Below, one piece after another: positions 9,988-19,244 of a stretch of 64,000 bases of DNA (positions are counted from its first letter, which is position 1; each line of letters starts with the position of its first letter). The position numbers and the translations under genes were made by a program. This DNA comes from JBBITI01 sp963735055 (GTDB lineage Bacteria > Chloroflexota > Dehalococcoidia > Dehalococcoidales > UBA2162). The DNA is taken from positions 695,520 through 759,519 of the forward strand of contig CAVTJN010000004.1 in the NCBI GenBank assembly GCA_963735055.1, given 5' to 3'. The notes under the pieces are model-generated. The model did no database searches. It was not told the DNA's origin and saw nothing but the letters and a program-made list of their open reading frames with translations.

Positions 9988-10437
9988 AGCCTAATTGTAG
10001 CACAATCCGGCTCGCTGAAGCCGAAACCGGCGCCGTGGCACGCCTGCCCGGGGCGCTTAGGGGCGAATGTTCGACCCGGGTTGACCCGCCACCGATAGTT
10101 GCACGGCTTGCGGCGTCAGGGTCAGGTGTTTTCAGCGGAATGTCAACCATAGTTTAGGCCTCATTCTGCTGAAGCGGGACTATCGTCCCTCCGGAATAGC
10201 CTAAGCCGACTATTGCCGCGCCCCTCTTGTGTAACTACTATGAGGATAGCTTGCTTTTTGGTAAGAAAAGAGATGCCGCGAGCCCTGATTCGTGAATCTG
10301 AAGTTGTGATCTCGGCCGTGGCGGCAATGGGGAGTGTAGGCGCGAGCGCCGTCGCATGAAACGGCGATGGCTCTATGCTATGATATCCTGTAATCCAGAG
10401 GGATAGCCATCCATGTCAATGAGGGAGACTTAGCTTC
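9988..10437. other. Intergenic region upstream of the rhamnose operon
   Basis: 450 bp between the divergent PAC2 gene and rmlA. I see no convincing coding frame. GGGAG is placed about 10 bases before the rmlA ATG. A TATGAT hexamer at 10378-10383 could be a -10 box for the rml operon, but no good -35 box lies at the right distance, so this is only a suggestion. Confidence 0.4.
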
Positions 10438-11512
10438 ATGAAAGCACTCGTGCTGGCTGGCGGAAAAGGCACGCGCCTGAAGCCGCTGACGACCACGATG
10501 ACCAAGCAGTTGGTGCCGGTGGCCAACAAGCCCATTCTGTTCTACGTTCTCGACCAGATACGTGGAGCCGGGATCTCGGACATCGGAATCATCATCGCCC
10601 CGGAGACCGGGCAGTCCATCAAGGATGCTGTCGGAAACGGCTCACGCTGGAACGCCCGCATAACCTTCATCCCCCAGGCCGAACCCAAGGGACTGGCCCA
10701 TGCCGTCCTGACGGCCCGGGATTTCCTGGGTGATTCATCCTTCCTCATGTTCCTGGGCGACAACCTGGTGCAAAAAGGCATTACCCGTTTCGTGGAGGAG
10801 TTCCAGCGTAACGCCGCCTCCATCGACTCGCTGATTCTCCTTAAGGAAGTCAAGGAGACCCATCTTTTCGGGATCGCCGAGCTCAACGCCAAGGGCGAAG
10901 TCTTCCACATTGAGGAAAAACCCAAACAGGCCAAGAGTAACCTTGCCGTCATCGGCGTCTACGTTTTCTCCCCCGTTATTCACGAGGCGATAAGCCAGAT
11001 CAAACCGTCATGGCGGGGTGAACTGGAAATCACCGACGCCATTCAAAAGTTGATCGACATGGGAAAGAAGGTCCACAGTCATATTCTCGACGGATGGTGG
11101 CTGGATACCGGCAAGAAGGATGACCTTCTCGAGGCCAACCGGGTGGTGCTCGACGAATTCTTGAAACGTGACATCAGGCTGCGAGATCGGGCCGTCCTGT
11201 CAAATCGTGGGCCGGGTTGAAATTGGCAAGGGTACCACCGTCGAGAGCAGCACCATCCGCGGGCCGGTCTCCATCGCCGAAAACTGCCGCCTGTCCAACT
11301 GCTTCGTCGGCCCTTTTACCAGCATCGGTCCGGGGACCGTGATCGCGGACTCCGAAATCGAACACTCGGTCATTCTGGACAATTGCCTCATCCAGAGCAT
11401 CGACCGCCTGCTCGATAGTATCATCGGCCGCGGGACTCACGTGGTGGCGCACAAGGACAAGTTCAGGGCAGTCCGGCTCTTTCTTGGCGACGACGCGCGG
11501 GTGGAACTCTAA
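10438..11512 (+). pseudogene. rmlA: Glucose-1-phosphate thymidylyltransferase, long form, one frameshift
   Basis: Nucleotidyltransferase that makes dTDP-glucose, the first step of dTDP-L-rhamnose synthesis. The N-terminal signature GGKGTRLKPLTTTMTKQLVP at residues 8-27 and the catalytic-domain motifs (FLGDNL, EEKPKQAKS, WWLDTGKKDDLLEA) are clear. This is the long type with a C-terminal left-handed beta-helix. The frame shifts near 11183; dropping one base in ATCAGGCTGCGAG joins LKRDIR to CEIGPSCQIVG. The second part then runs to TAA at 11510-11512, two bases before rmlC. Intact biological function is likely if the extra base is a consensus error. First gene of an rmlACBD operon. Confidence 0.88.
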
Positions 11513-11513
11513 A

Positions 11514-12041
11514 ATGGCCGTCAAGGAATATCCTCTATCTGGCGTCAAGACCTACGATCTCAGTCTGCTCCCTGACGAACGCGGCTTCTTCAGTGAAGCC
11601 ATCAGGCAGGACTGGAGCGACGTCGTTCAGGAGCAGATCGTACAGGCAAACCTCAGCTTCACCTACCCCAACATCGTCCGCGCCTGGCACCGCCATCTGC
11701 GCGGGCAGGTGGATGTCTTCCTGGTGCTGGACGGCGCCCTGAAGATCTGCGCCTACGACCCGGACAGTGGAAAGCTGGCCGAGGTCGTCGCCAGTTCACG
11801 TAAGCCGATGCTGGTCCGAATCCCCGGTCACTACTGGCACGGCTTTAAAGCGGTGGCCGCCGCGTCTTCCGGGGGAGCGCTGCTGATGTACTTTGTCAAC
11901 CGCCTCTACGACCCTAAAGACCCCGATGAGGAACGGCGGCCGTGGGACGACCCGGCGATCGTGCCGTCAGAGATTAACGGCAATAAGAAGGAGCCAAGGG
12001 CAGGCCAGCCCTGGGACTGGTTTGCCCCGCCGCACAAGTAG
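11514..12041 (+). CDS. rmlC: dTDP-4-dehydrorhamnose 3,5-epimerase (RmlC-like)
   Basis: Cupin-fold epimerase of 175 residues. The start at ATG 11514 directly follows the rmlA stop; an upstream in-frame ATG at 11484 lies inside rmlA. Family features are LLPDERGFFSEAIR near the N-terminus and the active-site histidine region WHRHLRGQVDVF, with IPGHYWHGFKA further on. It catalyses double epimerisation of dTDP-4-keto-6-deoxyglucose. The substrate assignment rests on its place between rmlA and rmlB, because RmlC paralogues with other activities exist. Confidence 0.88.
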   Translation: MAVKEYPLSGVKTYDLSLLPDERGFFSEAIRQDWSDVVQEQIVQANLSFTYPNIVRAWHRHLRGQVDVFLVLDGALKICAYDPDSGKLAEVVASSRKPMLVRIPGHYWHGFKAVAAASSGGALLMYFVNRLYDPKDPDEERRPWDDPAIVPSEINGNKKEPRAGQPWDWFAPPHK

Positions 12042-13046
12042 ATGAAGGTACTGGTTACCGGCGGCGCCGGATTCATCGGCGCCAATTTCCTCCACCATAG
12101 CCTGCAGACTCACCCGGACTGGGACGTGACCAACCTGGATTCCGTGACCTATGCGGGTAATCTGGAGAACCTGAAGGGCATCGAAAAGGAGCCGCGCTAC
12201 CATTTCGTCAAAGGGGATATCGCCGACCGGACCGTCGTCGACACCCTGCTCAGTCAGAAGTTCGACGTAGTGGTCAACTTCGCCGCCGAATCACACGTCG
12301 ACCGCAGCATACTGGACTCGTCCCCGTTCATCGACACCAACATCCGCGGCACTCAGGTCCTACTCGAAGGCGTACGCCGACACGGCGTCGGTAAGTATCT
12401 CCAGGTCTCCACCGATGAAGTGTACGGTTCCACCGAGCAGGGCAGCTTCTCCGAGCTTTCTCCATTGGACCCCAGTAGCCCCTATTCCGCCAGCAAGGCC
12501 AGTGCCGACCTCCTGTGCCTGGCCTACTTCAAGACTCATCACACGCCGGTGGTCATCACCCGCTGCACTAACAACTTCGGCCCTTACCAGTTCCCGGAGA
12601 AGCTCATTCCCCTGGTCATCAGCAACGCCCTGGAAGACAAGCCGGTACCGGTCTACGGCGACGGGCTGAACGTTCGGGACTGGATTTTCGTGATCGACCA
12701 TTGCCTGGCCATCGATGCTGTCGTCCAGCACGGCCGGATCGGCGAGGTGTACAACGTCGCCGGCGGCAACGAGAAGACCAACCTGGAGATCATCAGGGAA
12801 CTCCTGCGCCTGGTGCGGAAGCCGGACAGCCTGATCCGGTTCGTTACCGACCGTCCCGGCCACGACCGCCGCTATTCCATCGACAGCGCTAAACTCCAGA
12901 ATGAGCTTCACTGGAAGCCGACCCATCCGTTCCCGGAGGCCCTGGCCGCCACCGTCGACTGGTATCTCAAGAATGAGCCCTGGTGGCGCCGCATCAAGAG
13001 CGGCGACTACTTGAAGTACTATGACACCTGGTACAACCGAAAATGA
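12042..13046 (+). CDS. rmlB: dTDP-glucose 4,6-dehydratase
   Basis: Extended SDR of 334 residues that converts dTDP-glucose to the 4-keto-6-deoxy sugar. The NAD-binding GGAGFIGANF is at residues 7-16. The catalytic region has VSTDEVYGS and YSASKASADLL, and the substrate-binding region has TRCTNNFGPYQFPEKLIPL and RDWIFVIDHC. The ATG follows the rmlC TAG directly, and the gene overlaps rmlD by four bases (ATGA). All key motifs are intact. Confidence 0.96.
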   Translation: MKVLVTGGAGFIGANFLHHSLQTHPDWDVTNLDSVTYAGNLENLKGIEKEPRYHFVKGDIADRTVVDTLLSQKFDVVVNFAAESHVDRSILDSSPFIDTNIRGTQVLLEGVRRHGVGKYLQVSTDEVYGSTEQGSFSELSPLDPSSPYSASKASADLLCLAYFKTHHTPVVITRCTNNFGPYQFPEKLIPLVISNALEDKPVPVYGDGLNVRDWIFVIDHCLAIDAVVQHGRIGEVYNVAGGNEKTNLEIIRELLRLVRKPDSLIRFVTDRPGHDRRYSIDSAKLQNELHWKPTHPFPEALAATVDWYLKNEPWWRRIKSGDYLKYYDTWYNRK

Positions 13047-13906
13047 GGGTCCTGATCACCGGCGCCAACGGCCAGTTGGGTTCCGACCTGGTCGAGGCCC
13101 TCAAGAGTCACGACCTGGCGCCCCTGACCCACGCTGACGCCGACATCACCGACCTCAAAGCCATCGAGGCGGCGTGCATCAACTACCGGCCGGACGTCAT
13201 CATTAACACGGCGGCCTACGTGCGGGTGGACGACTGCGAAGCCAATCCCGACCTCGCCTTCAAGGTGAATGCCCTGGGTGCCCGGAACCTTGCAGTGGTC
13301 GCCGAGGAGTTGGGGGCGAAGCTGGTGCACCTCAGTACCGACTATGTCTTTGGTGGCGAGCCGGCGAAGCGTGGGACCCCCTATACCGAGTTTGACACTC
13401 CGGTGCCTCCCAATGTCTACGGCCGATCCAAGCTCGCGGGCGAGGACTTTGTGCGTCACCTGTGCCGCCGCTACTTCATCGTCCGGGCGTCCGGGCTATT
13501 CGGGGTGGCAGGGTCGAGCGGGAAAGGCGGCAACTTCGTGGAAACGATGCTCAAGCTGGCGAAAGAGCGGGACCGCCTTACCGTCGTGAACGACCAGGTC
13601 TTCTCGCCCACCTACACGCCGGACCTGGCGGCCAAGATCGCCCGGCTGCTGGACACCCGGCTCTACGGCGTGTACCACGTGACGAATGCCGGCGCTTGTT
13701 CCTGGTACGAATTCGCCTCGGAGATATTGAGCCTGGGCGGCTCGAAGACTCCCATCATCCCCATCTCTTCCGCCCAGTATCCCCAGAAGGCCAGACGGCC
13801 CTCTTACTCGGTCCTTGATCACTGCTCCTTGAGATTGCAGGGCATGGATGACATCAGGGGTTGGCGGGAGGGGCTGGGCGAGTACCTGAAGCGGCGCCGT
13901 CAGTAA
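13043..13906 (+). CDS. rmlD: dTDP-4-dehydrorhamnose reductase
   Basis: Extended SDR of 287 residues that catalyses the last step to dTDP-L-rhamnose. It has GANGQLGSDL at residues 7-16, NTAAYVRVDDCE, LSTDYVFGG and a YGRSKLAGE catalytic Tyr/Lys motif. Its start overlaps the end of rmlB by four bases, which implies translational coupling. The four rml genes form one operon ending before two hairpins at 13921-13992. Confidence 0.95.
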   Translation: MRVLITGANGQLGSDLVEALKSHDLAPLTHADADITDLKAIEAACINYRPDVIINTAAYVRVDDCEANPDLAFKVNALGARNLAVVAEELGAKLVHLSTDYVFGGEPAKRGTPYTEFDTPVPPNVYGRSKLAGEDFVRHLCRRYFIVRASGLFGVAGSSGKGGNFVETMLKLAKERDRLTVVNDQVFSPTYTPDLAAKIARLLDTRLYGVYHVTNAGACSWYEFASEILSLGGSKTPIIPISSAQYPQKARRPSYSVLDHCSLRLQGMDDIRGWREGLGEYLKRRRQ

Positions 13907-13920
13907 CCAGGGTCAGCATT

Positions 13921-13992
13921 CACGGGCGGCTCCGCCTGTGCTGTCCCCGGTGCTGCACTCGCGGTTTCCATCGCGACACTCCCGCAGTGTCG
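13921..13992 (+). terminator. Two consecutive hairpins after rmlD
   Basis: 13921-13940 can fold as CACGGGCGG/CCGCCTGTG with a two-base loop (one G-U pair). 13974-13992 folds as CGACACT/AGTGTCG with a five-base loop. They lie between the convergent rml operon and the DUF2341 gene. No long U tract follows either, so they are terminator-like rather than a proven intrinsic terminator. Confidence 0.4.
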
Positions 13993-14054
13993 TGTTGACT
14001 CCTTCGGTTTGGGCAGGCAGTGCCTTCGGAGATAGCGAAAACCGGCGTCAATAA

Positions 14055-17000
14055 CTACCGGCCGGTGCCTGGCGCGGTGGAGTACGAAACGGCCACCGTG
14101 ACTGAACGTCCCGCCTCAATGGATGGAATAACGATTTCTTTGCTGCCAATGGATCCACCAAACGTAGTCAAGGTCCGACCGTCAACGGTAACTGAGGCGA
14201 CATCTGCTTCAGCCAGTAGTGTCAGGCCGCTTATTGACACCGTGTTGCTGTTGGTCACCACGTATGTGCCATTCGCGTTGGTCGCTATCGAAACCCCGGA
14301 CAAAAGCAACAGGTAATCGGCAAAGGCGCGCATTGTCGGTGTCCATAGTAGTCCGGCTTCTCTCTTGGACTGCATGTATGCCAGTTCATTGTCAAATGCG
14401 GGCAGAATCTCTTTCTTGTGAGTGCTGGGATTGGTATACCATGTATGGTTCTCGTCGAGCGGGTAGGCCACATAATCGTGAGCAACAGACACCCCTCTTT
14501 CTGAGATCAGATCATCTATGTTTGCGGGAGTAAAGACCAGGTCGGCTACCCGAACCGTAGATATTGTAGACCAGAGATATATCTTCTTGTTGTCGGCTGT
14601 ATTGTCGTCCACATTGCTATTGTAGAAAAAGAAGGGCGTAACCCAGTCCGTAAAGACGGGATGCAGTATATTGGGTTTGTCCAGGACCAGTGGGATATCG
14701 ACGTATGCCCAGGCAAGGTAGTAATCATTGGCATCCATGATATCCAGGATATAGTTCTCATCGCCTTTCCTTGCCCCTTGCGAAGCCAGGTCTTCGTAGT
14801 TGAGATAAGACACCCCATGGTCAATCCAGTCTTTCGCCCCGTATTGAGATAGTGTTTTTAGACCGTCGCTGACCACTGCTCTACTATCAGTAACGGGAGT
14901 AATCGAATGCCCGACGATCTCCGCACCGGCCTTATACATCTTGTCAGTCAAAGCTTTGAAAGTTGGATCGTCCAGGTCTGCGCCAGGCAGTCCCGACACA
15001 AACACGCCTTTGGTCCAGCCGAAACCCCTTCCCATGATTCCCTTGGTGCCGTAGACGGGACTGGAGGTGTCTTCGGTGCCGTAGGCCACCGCATTCAAGG
15101 TAGGGACCGTTTCGTCGTCCGGGTGATTGGTAAAGACCGACACCGCATCGTAGCCGTTAGGCTGGCGCGTCTTCACCAGAGACCTGAGCACTGTGCCCGG
15201 GTCAATGCTGAAAGTGACGTAGGCACTGTGGCTCTGCCCGGCAAGTCCATTCTGAGCGCTCAGATCGACTGTTGCCAGATTGCCGTCTTTGATGAAGTAC
15301 TCGTGTGGGTGGTTCAAGCTGTAATCGGCATAGAAACTGACTTCGCTGCTGGTCGCGTCATGGCTTCTCAGAGACATTGACTGCATCGAGTCATTGCCGA
15401 GGAATGACAGTCCGTTGTCAAACTTCACCACTTTCGGCGTATACAGGTCGCTGTAGTACTCCTTGGTGGTGTCAAAGGCATTGAGCCGCAAGTCTCTGGT
15501 CATTACTGAAGCTGCCTTCGTGGGCACCACGAAGCTCAGTCTCTCCTGGGCAACGGTGACGTCTCGCTTGTAGGAAATGGTTACGGTGTACTTGATGTTT
15601 GGCGAATGGATATTGAGTTCGTACTTGTTGGAGATCGTTGCGCCGGCGTTGGAGTCATCTGACGATGTAACCACCACGGTGTCTCCGGAGGTCGTAACCT
15701 GGGATTTCGGGTCCGCCGCCGGTCGGTTGGGGGTTGCCACGCTGCCGTAGTCCAGGTGACTGGCGGGAGAATTGTCCAGAATTACCAAGCCGTTCTTGCT
15801 GTTGACAAATCGTAGTGTGCCGTCGCCGTTCAGGAACGCCTGATAGTAGTCTGAGTCGATAACCGGGGTCCTGAAAGACAGTGTGGCGGCGCCTACGGCA
15901 GTTGGACCCTCCGCCACAGCCTGAAAGTAGTAGGCCGTGTTCACAGCGAGACCGGCGATCGATTGAGAAAATCCCCCCGGGGAGGACAGAACCTGGGGGG
16001 TGGTGGCAGAGTCCAGGGTGTTGGGGTCAGTGCCGTACTTGAAATACACTCTTACCGATCCGTTCTCTCCGAGGGATGGCAATCTCCCGTTCAGGATGGC
16101 ACTATTGGTCAGGATCCGGCTGGCCGCTTCGGAGGATACCGTGAAGGGACCGTCTCGATCCATAGATTCAGCAAAGGACAGAAAGGCGTCGATTTCAGTC
16201 AGGTAGCTGGCCTTGATCCACTTGGCCGAACGCGCCACGTTGGACAATCGAACCTCGTCGATCGTCCCCTGGAACCTGCTCAACCCTGCGTCATCACTCA
16301 CCCTGCCGAGGTACAGAGGTCGAGTGGAGTCAACGCTACCCAGGTCGCCCAGATCGGTCCCCGGTGAGGTGAGGACGCCGTCCACTATCTTGAGCAGTTG
16401 ACTGCTCTTTTCTATGCCGATGCTGTGCCAGCTGCCCAGCAGACTTCCCTGTTCGACGTTGGCGTACGTTGAAGCTCCATTACCTTCAACCGTGCCCACA
16501 TTGTCACCCGAGTTGCTTATCCACAGATTGTAACCCTGAGCGTAGTAACGCTCGGCTTTTGATAATACCGCTTTGGCCGCGATCCCGGGGGATTGATCAA
16601 CGAGGGCTTCAATGGTGAAGGCGCCGTTGCCAAAAGACAGGGTGGGGCCGTTGCCGCAATCTATGTACGAGTCCGTTCCGTCGAAGCCCTGTCCTTTACC
16701 GACCTTCGCATCTACTTGTTGCGGAGTACCCGGACCGGACTTGGTTCCGTTGTTGCCATTTCCGGTACTATCCGTTACTTTCAAAGGGTCTTTGGCGTCG
16801 TTCATGTGATAAACTGCAACATACCCTTTGTTCCACGTTCCCGCCCCATTCTGCTTGTCTGGAGCGGCCGAATTGCCCCAATACATGTAGATGAAATCGT
16901 TGTTCGAGCTTGCATCAATTTGAGGGATTTTCACCCAGATATTCGCCAGCTGTTCGGTCGCGCTCCAATCTTCAATTTCATAGCTGAGGGTGCTCAAGTT

Positions 17001-17333
17001 GTCGCCGTCTACAAATCTCACATCTTGTCCAGCTGATTGAGCTTCGCTGAAATCGAAATTGGCGGCGGTCAAATGCACCAATACGGGGAAATCGACGAGA
17101 CTCTCGTCATTATTCGCGTTGCTGAACACTAGCTTGATCCTGTGTGACCAGCCGTCATTCCACCAAAAGCGGGCCTGAACTCGCGGGGTGCCCCCTATCA
17201 TCGAGCAATTAGCGGTAATCCCTACCAGAGACAGGCAAAGCACCACGCCGAAAATGATTCGAAGCGCTGGATTGCTCTTCTTTCGAAATCCTTGTGTGGT
17301 ACCACGAGCAGGCAACGAAAATACTGGGATCAT
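14055..17333 (-). CDS. Large secreted DUF2341/LamG surface protein
   Basis: A 1092-residue exported protein. An N-terminal hydrophobic signal segment lies at about residues 25-45 (IIFGVVLCLSLVGITANC; the Cys could make it a lipoprotein, but the context is not a clean lipobox). A DUF2341 domain follows (about 55-150, WWNDGWSHRIKLVF and FIYMYWGNS). A LamG/concanavalin-like lectin domain comes next (about 165-370, YVAVYHMND, IDEVRLSNVARS), then a fibronectin-III-like segment (about 395-485). The remainder of about 600 residues I do not recognise. Within it, VFTNHPDDE, AEIVGHSITPVTDSR and DANDYYLAWAYVD weakly recall a polysaccharide-deacetylase-like (beta/alpha) barrel. It is last in the minus-strand surface block. 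Carbohydrate binding is supported; enzyme activity is speculative. Confidence 0.78.
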   Translation of the reverse strand: MIPVFSLPARGTTQGFRKKSNPALRIIFGVVLCLSLVGITANCSMIGGTPRVQARFWWNDGWSHRIKLVFSNANNDESLVDFPVLVHLTAANFDFSEAQSAGQDVRFVDGDNLSTLSYEIEDWSATEQLANIWVKIPQIDASSNNDFIYMYWGNSAAPDKQNGAGTWNKGYVAVYHMNDAKDPLKVTDSTGNGNNGTKSGPGTPQQVDAKVGKGQGFDGTDSYIDCGNGPTLSFGNGAFTIEALVDQSPGIAAKAVLSKAERYYAQGYNLWISNSGDNVGTVEGNGASTYANVEQGSLLGSWHSIGIEKSSQLLKIVDGVLTSPGTDLGDLGSVDSTRPLYLGRVSDDAGLSRFQGTIDEVRLSNVARSAKWIKASYLTEIDAFLSFAESMDRDGPFTVSSEAASRILTNSAILNGRLPSLGENGSVRVYFKYGTDPNTLDSATTPQVLSSPGGFSQSIAGLAVNTAYYFQAVAEGPTAVGAATLSFRTPVIDSDYYQAFLNGDGTLRFVNSKNGLVILDNSPASHLDYGSVATPNRPAADPKSQVTTSGDTVVVTSSDDSNAGATISNKYELNIHSPNIKYTVTISYKRDVTVAQERLSFVVPTKAASVMTRDLRLNAFDTTKEYYSDLYTPKVVKFDNGLSFLGNDSMQSMSLRSHDATSSEVSFYADYSLNHPHEYFIKDGNLATVDLSAQNGLAGQSHSAYVTFSIDPGTVLRSLVKTRQPNGYDAVSVFTNHPDDETVPTLNAVAYGTEDTSSPVYGTKGIMGRGFGWTKGVFVSGLPGADLDDPTFKALTDKMYKAGAEIVGHSITPVTDSRAVVSDGLKTLSQYGAKDWIDHGVSYLNYEDLASQGARKGDENYILDIMDANDYYLAWAYVDIPLVLDKPNILHPVFTDWVTPFFFYNSNVDDNTADNKKIYLWSTISTVRVADLVFTPANIDDLISERGVSVAHDYVAYPLDENHTWYTNPSTHKKEILPAFDNELAYMQSKREAGLLWTPTMRAFADYLLLLSGVSIATNANGTYVVTNSNTVSISGLTLLAEADVASVTVDGRTLTTFGGSIGSKEIVIPSIEAGRSVTVAVSYSTAPGTGR

Positions 17334-17601
17334 ATGCGTTTGATCTCTGTCCTTCCCGGCGGCCCCACGCCAGAAACCGATGGAACAAAGAATCGACCTT
17401 CTCAGATCGGCTTGGCCACTACCTTCTTGTCACCCAAGCGACCATAAACATTTGACAGACAAACACCTCGTTGGTGAAATGCCATACTTCTATGCTATGG
17501 CCCGGACCGTCGGCGGTCAAGGTTACTTATCTTCACCACAACTCCCGTGTCAGCACCGGTGGAGGTTGAACGCCACCCGAGCAGCCCCCGGTAATCCAAT
17601 A

Positions 17602-18507
17602 TCACCGATCAGCCTTCGACTGGGCTTTGAACCACTCGATGTATCGTCTCAGGCCCTCTTTGAACCCAACCTTGGGAATCCAGCCCAACTCGCGTTTCGC
17701 CTTTTCAACGTTAGCCACCACGTCCATGATTTCGTTCTTTCTTCTTGACTGCTGGTAGCTGACCTCCACCTCGCGCCCCCACCCCTCCAGGACAGCCCGA
17801 ACGATTTCGCTAACACTGTAACTCAGCCCCAACCCGATGTTGAATACTGCAGAGTCAGTCCCGGGATACTCGCCGGCTCTGATATACGCGTCGATCGCGT
17901 CGTCGATGTACAGATAATCTCTTCTCGGCTCCGGGTCCATTAGTTCTATTCTGGCCCCGGCGGCCTGCTTCAAGATCGAGGGTATCAGGAAATCAACGCT
18001 CTGCCCCTCACCATAGATATTAAACGGCCTCAATATGACGCACTTCAGCCCGAAATCATCGTGATAAGCGCTACACAGGCTCTCGCCCATTATCTTGCTT
18101 CTGGAATAAGGATTCACCGGGTTCAAGGGATGCAATTCGTCAACGGGAAGGTATCGAGGAGGGCCATACACGTAAGAGCTGGCAAATACGGTCCTCTCTA
18201 CCTTGAAGACTCGGCAAAGCTCCAGTACATTCAGCGTTCCGGTGACATTCACTTCGAACGTATCTCTTGGTCTCTCGAAGGAATAGGGCACAAACGTCAC
18301 CGCGGCAAGGTGGTAGGCCAGGTCCACTTTGCCCATCCTGGCGCCGAACTCACTGATGCTGTCCCAATCCCTGACGTCAACCGCCCGCCCGTTCGGGTCG
18401 GCAAGAGTCAGCACCTCGGCTCCGCGATCTCGCAGTTCGCGGCCCAGATGGCCCCCCACAAAGCCGTTTGCCCCGGTTAAGAGGACTCGTTTTTTGGCCA
18501 ATGTCAT
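17602..18507 (-). CDS. NAD-dependent epimerase/dehydratase (GDP-mannose 4,6-dehydratase-like)
   Basis: Extended SDR of 301 residues with GANGFVGGHL at residues 13-22, the conserved VDLAYHLAAV, a SSYVYG serine region and the catalytic YSRSKIMGE. It ends with the RELGWIPK and GLRRYIEWF pattern typical of NDP-sugar epimerases. Its ATG overlaps the end of the upstream nucleotidyltransferase by four bases, and a second epimerase precedes that gene. The three together look like a dedicated NDP-sugar branch, perhaps GDP-linked, for the surface polymer. The exact reaction cannot be read from the sequence. Confidence 0.88.
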   Translation of the reverse strand: MTLAKKRVLLTGANGFVGGHLGRELRDRGAEVLTLADPNGRAVDVRDWDSISEFGARMGKVDLAYHLAAVTFVPYSFERPRDTFEVNVTGTLNVLELCRVFKVERTVFASSYVYGPPRYLPVDELHPLNPVNPYSRSKIMGESLCSAYHDDFGLKCVILRPFNIYGEGQSVDFLIPSILKQAAGARIELMDPEPRRDYLYIDDAIDAYIRAGEYPGTDSAVFNIGLGLSYSVSEIVRAVLEGWGREVEVSYQQSRRKNEIMDVVANVEKAKRELGWIPKVGFKEGLRRYIEWFKAQSKADR

Positions 18508-19232
18508 GGGGGAGTATCATCTCCGGGGATTCCCAGGATACCACTGATCTGTTCGATTTCCGAGTTGGCCTTCTCGTAGTCATCCGGTCTGCCGATGTCC
18601 AGCCAGTACCCGTCGAACACGTATCCCCGCACTGTCTCCCCGGCGGCGATCAGATTCTGAATCAGCTTAGGAAAGTCCAGGTACCTGTTTGGCTCCACGT
18701 AGTTCAGCACTCTCGGGCTCAAGACATTGACCCCGGTACTAACCAGATTCACCAGGTCCGGCTTCTCGGTGTAACCTTTGATATCGTTGTTCCCATCGAC
18801 TTCCACGACGCCAAAGTCGATGCGCACGTGCCTCTCCTTCAAGGCGACGGTGGCGATGGCACGGTTTCTCTCGTGGTCGCGAACAAGATCTGAGAAATTC
18901 AAAGTCGTCAACGTGTCGCCGTTGATCATGAGGAAAGTCTCTTTGAGCTCTTGCCTGACCAGACTCAAACCACCCGCCGTTCCCAGTGGTTGTTCCTCCT
19001 TTGAATACCTGATTTCAACGCCGAATTTGCTCCCGTCTCCGAAAAAGGCTCGGATCAATCCATCCAGGTACCCCACCAGCATCGTTATCTCCCTGAAGCC
19101 TTGGGCTTTCAATTGGAGAACAATGATCTCGAGAACCGGTCTGTTGCCGATGGGCATCAATGGTTTCGGGAACGCCGTGGTATACGGTTTGAGTCTGGTC
19201 CCCTTTCCACCCGCCAAAATCACCGCTTTCAA
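18504..19232 (-). CDS. Sugar-phosphate nucleotidyltransferase
   Basis: Single-domain NTP:sugar-1-phosphate transferase of 242 residues. The signature GGKGTRLKPYTTAFPKPLMP occupies residues 8-27, with the metal-binding INGDTLT and the sugar-binding EKP and WLDIGRPDDYEKA motifs downstream. It resembles mannose-1-phosphate guanylyltransferase or heptose-type enzymes. It sits in an overlapping three-gene unit between two epimerases, which supports supply of an NDP-sugar to them. The nucleotide (G, U or dT) is unresolved. Confidence 0.9.
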   Translation of the reverse strand: MKAVILAGGKGTRLKPYTTAFPKPLMPIGNRPVLEIIVLQLKAQGFREITMLVGYLDGLIRAFFGDGSKFGVEIRYSKEEQPLGTAGGLSLVRQELKETFLMINGDTLTTLNFSDLVRDHERNRAIATVALKERHVRIDFGVVEVDGNNDIKGYTEKPDLVNLVSTGVNVLSPRVLNYVEPNRYLDFPKLIQNLIAAGETVRGYVFDGYWLDIGRPDDYEKANSEIEQISGILGIPGDDTPP

Positions 19233-19244
19233 AACGTTCCACTC

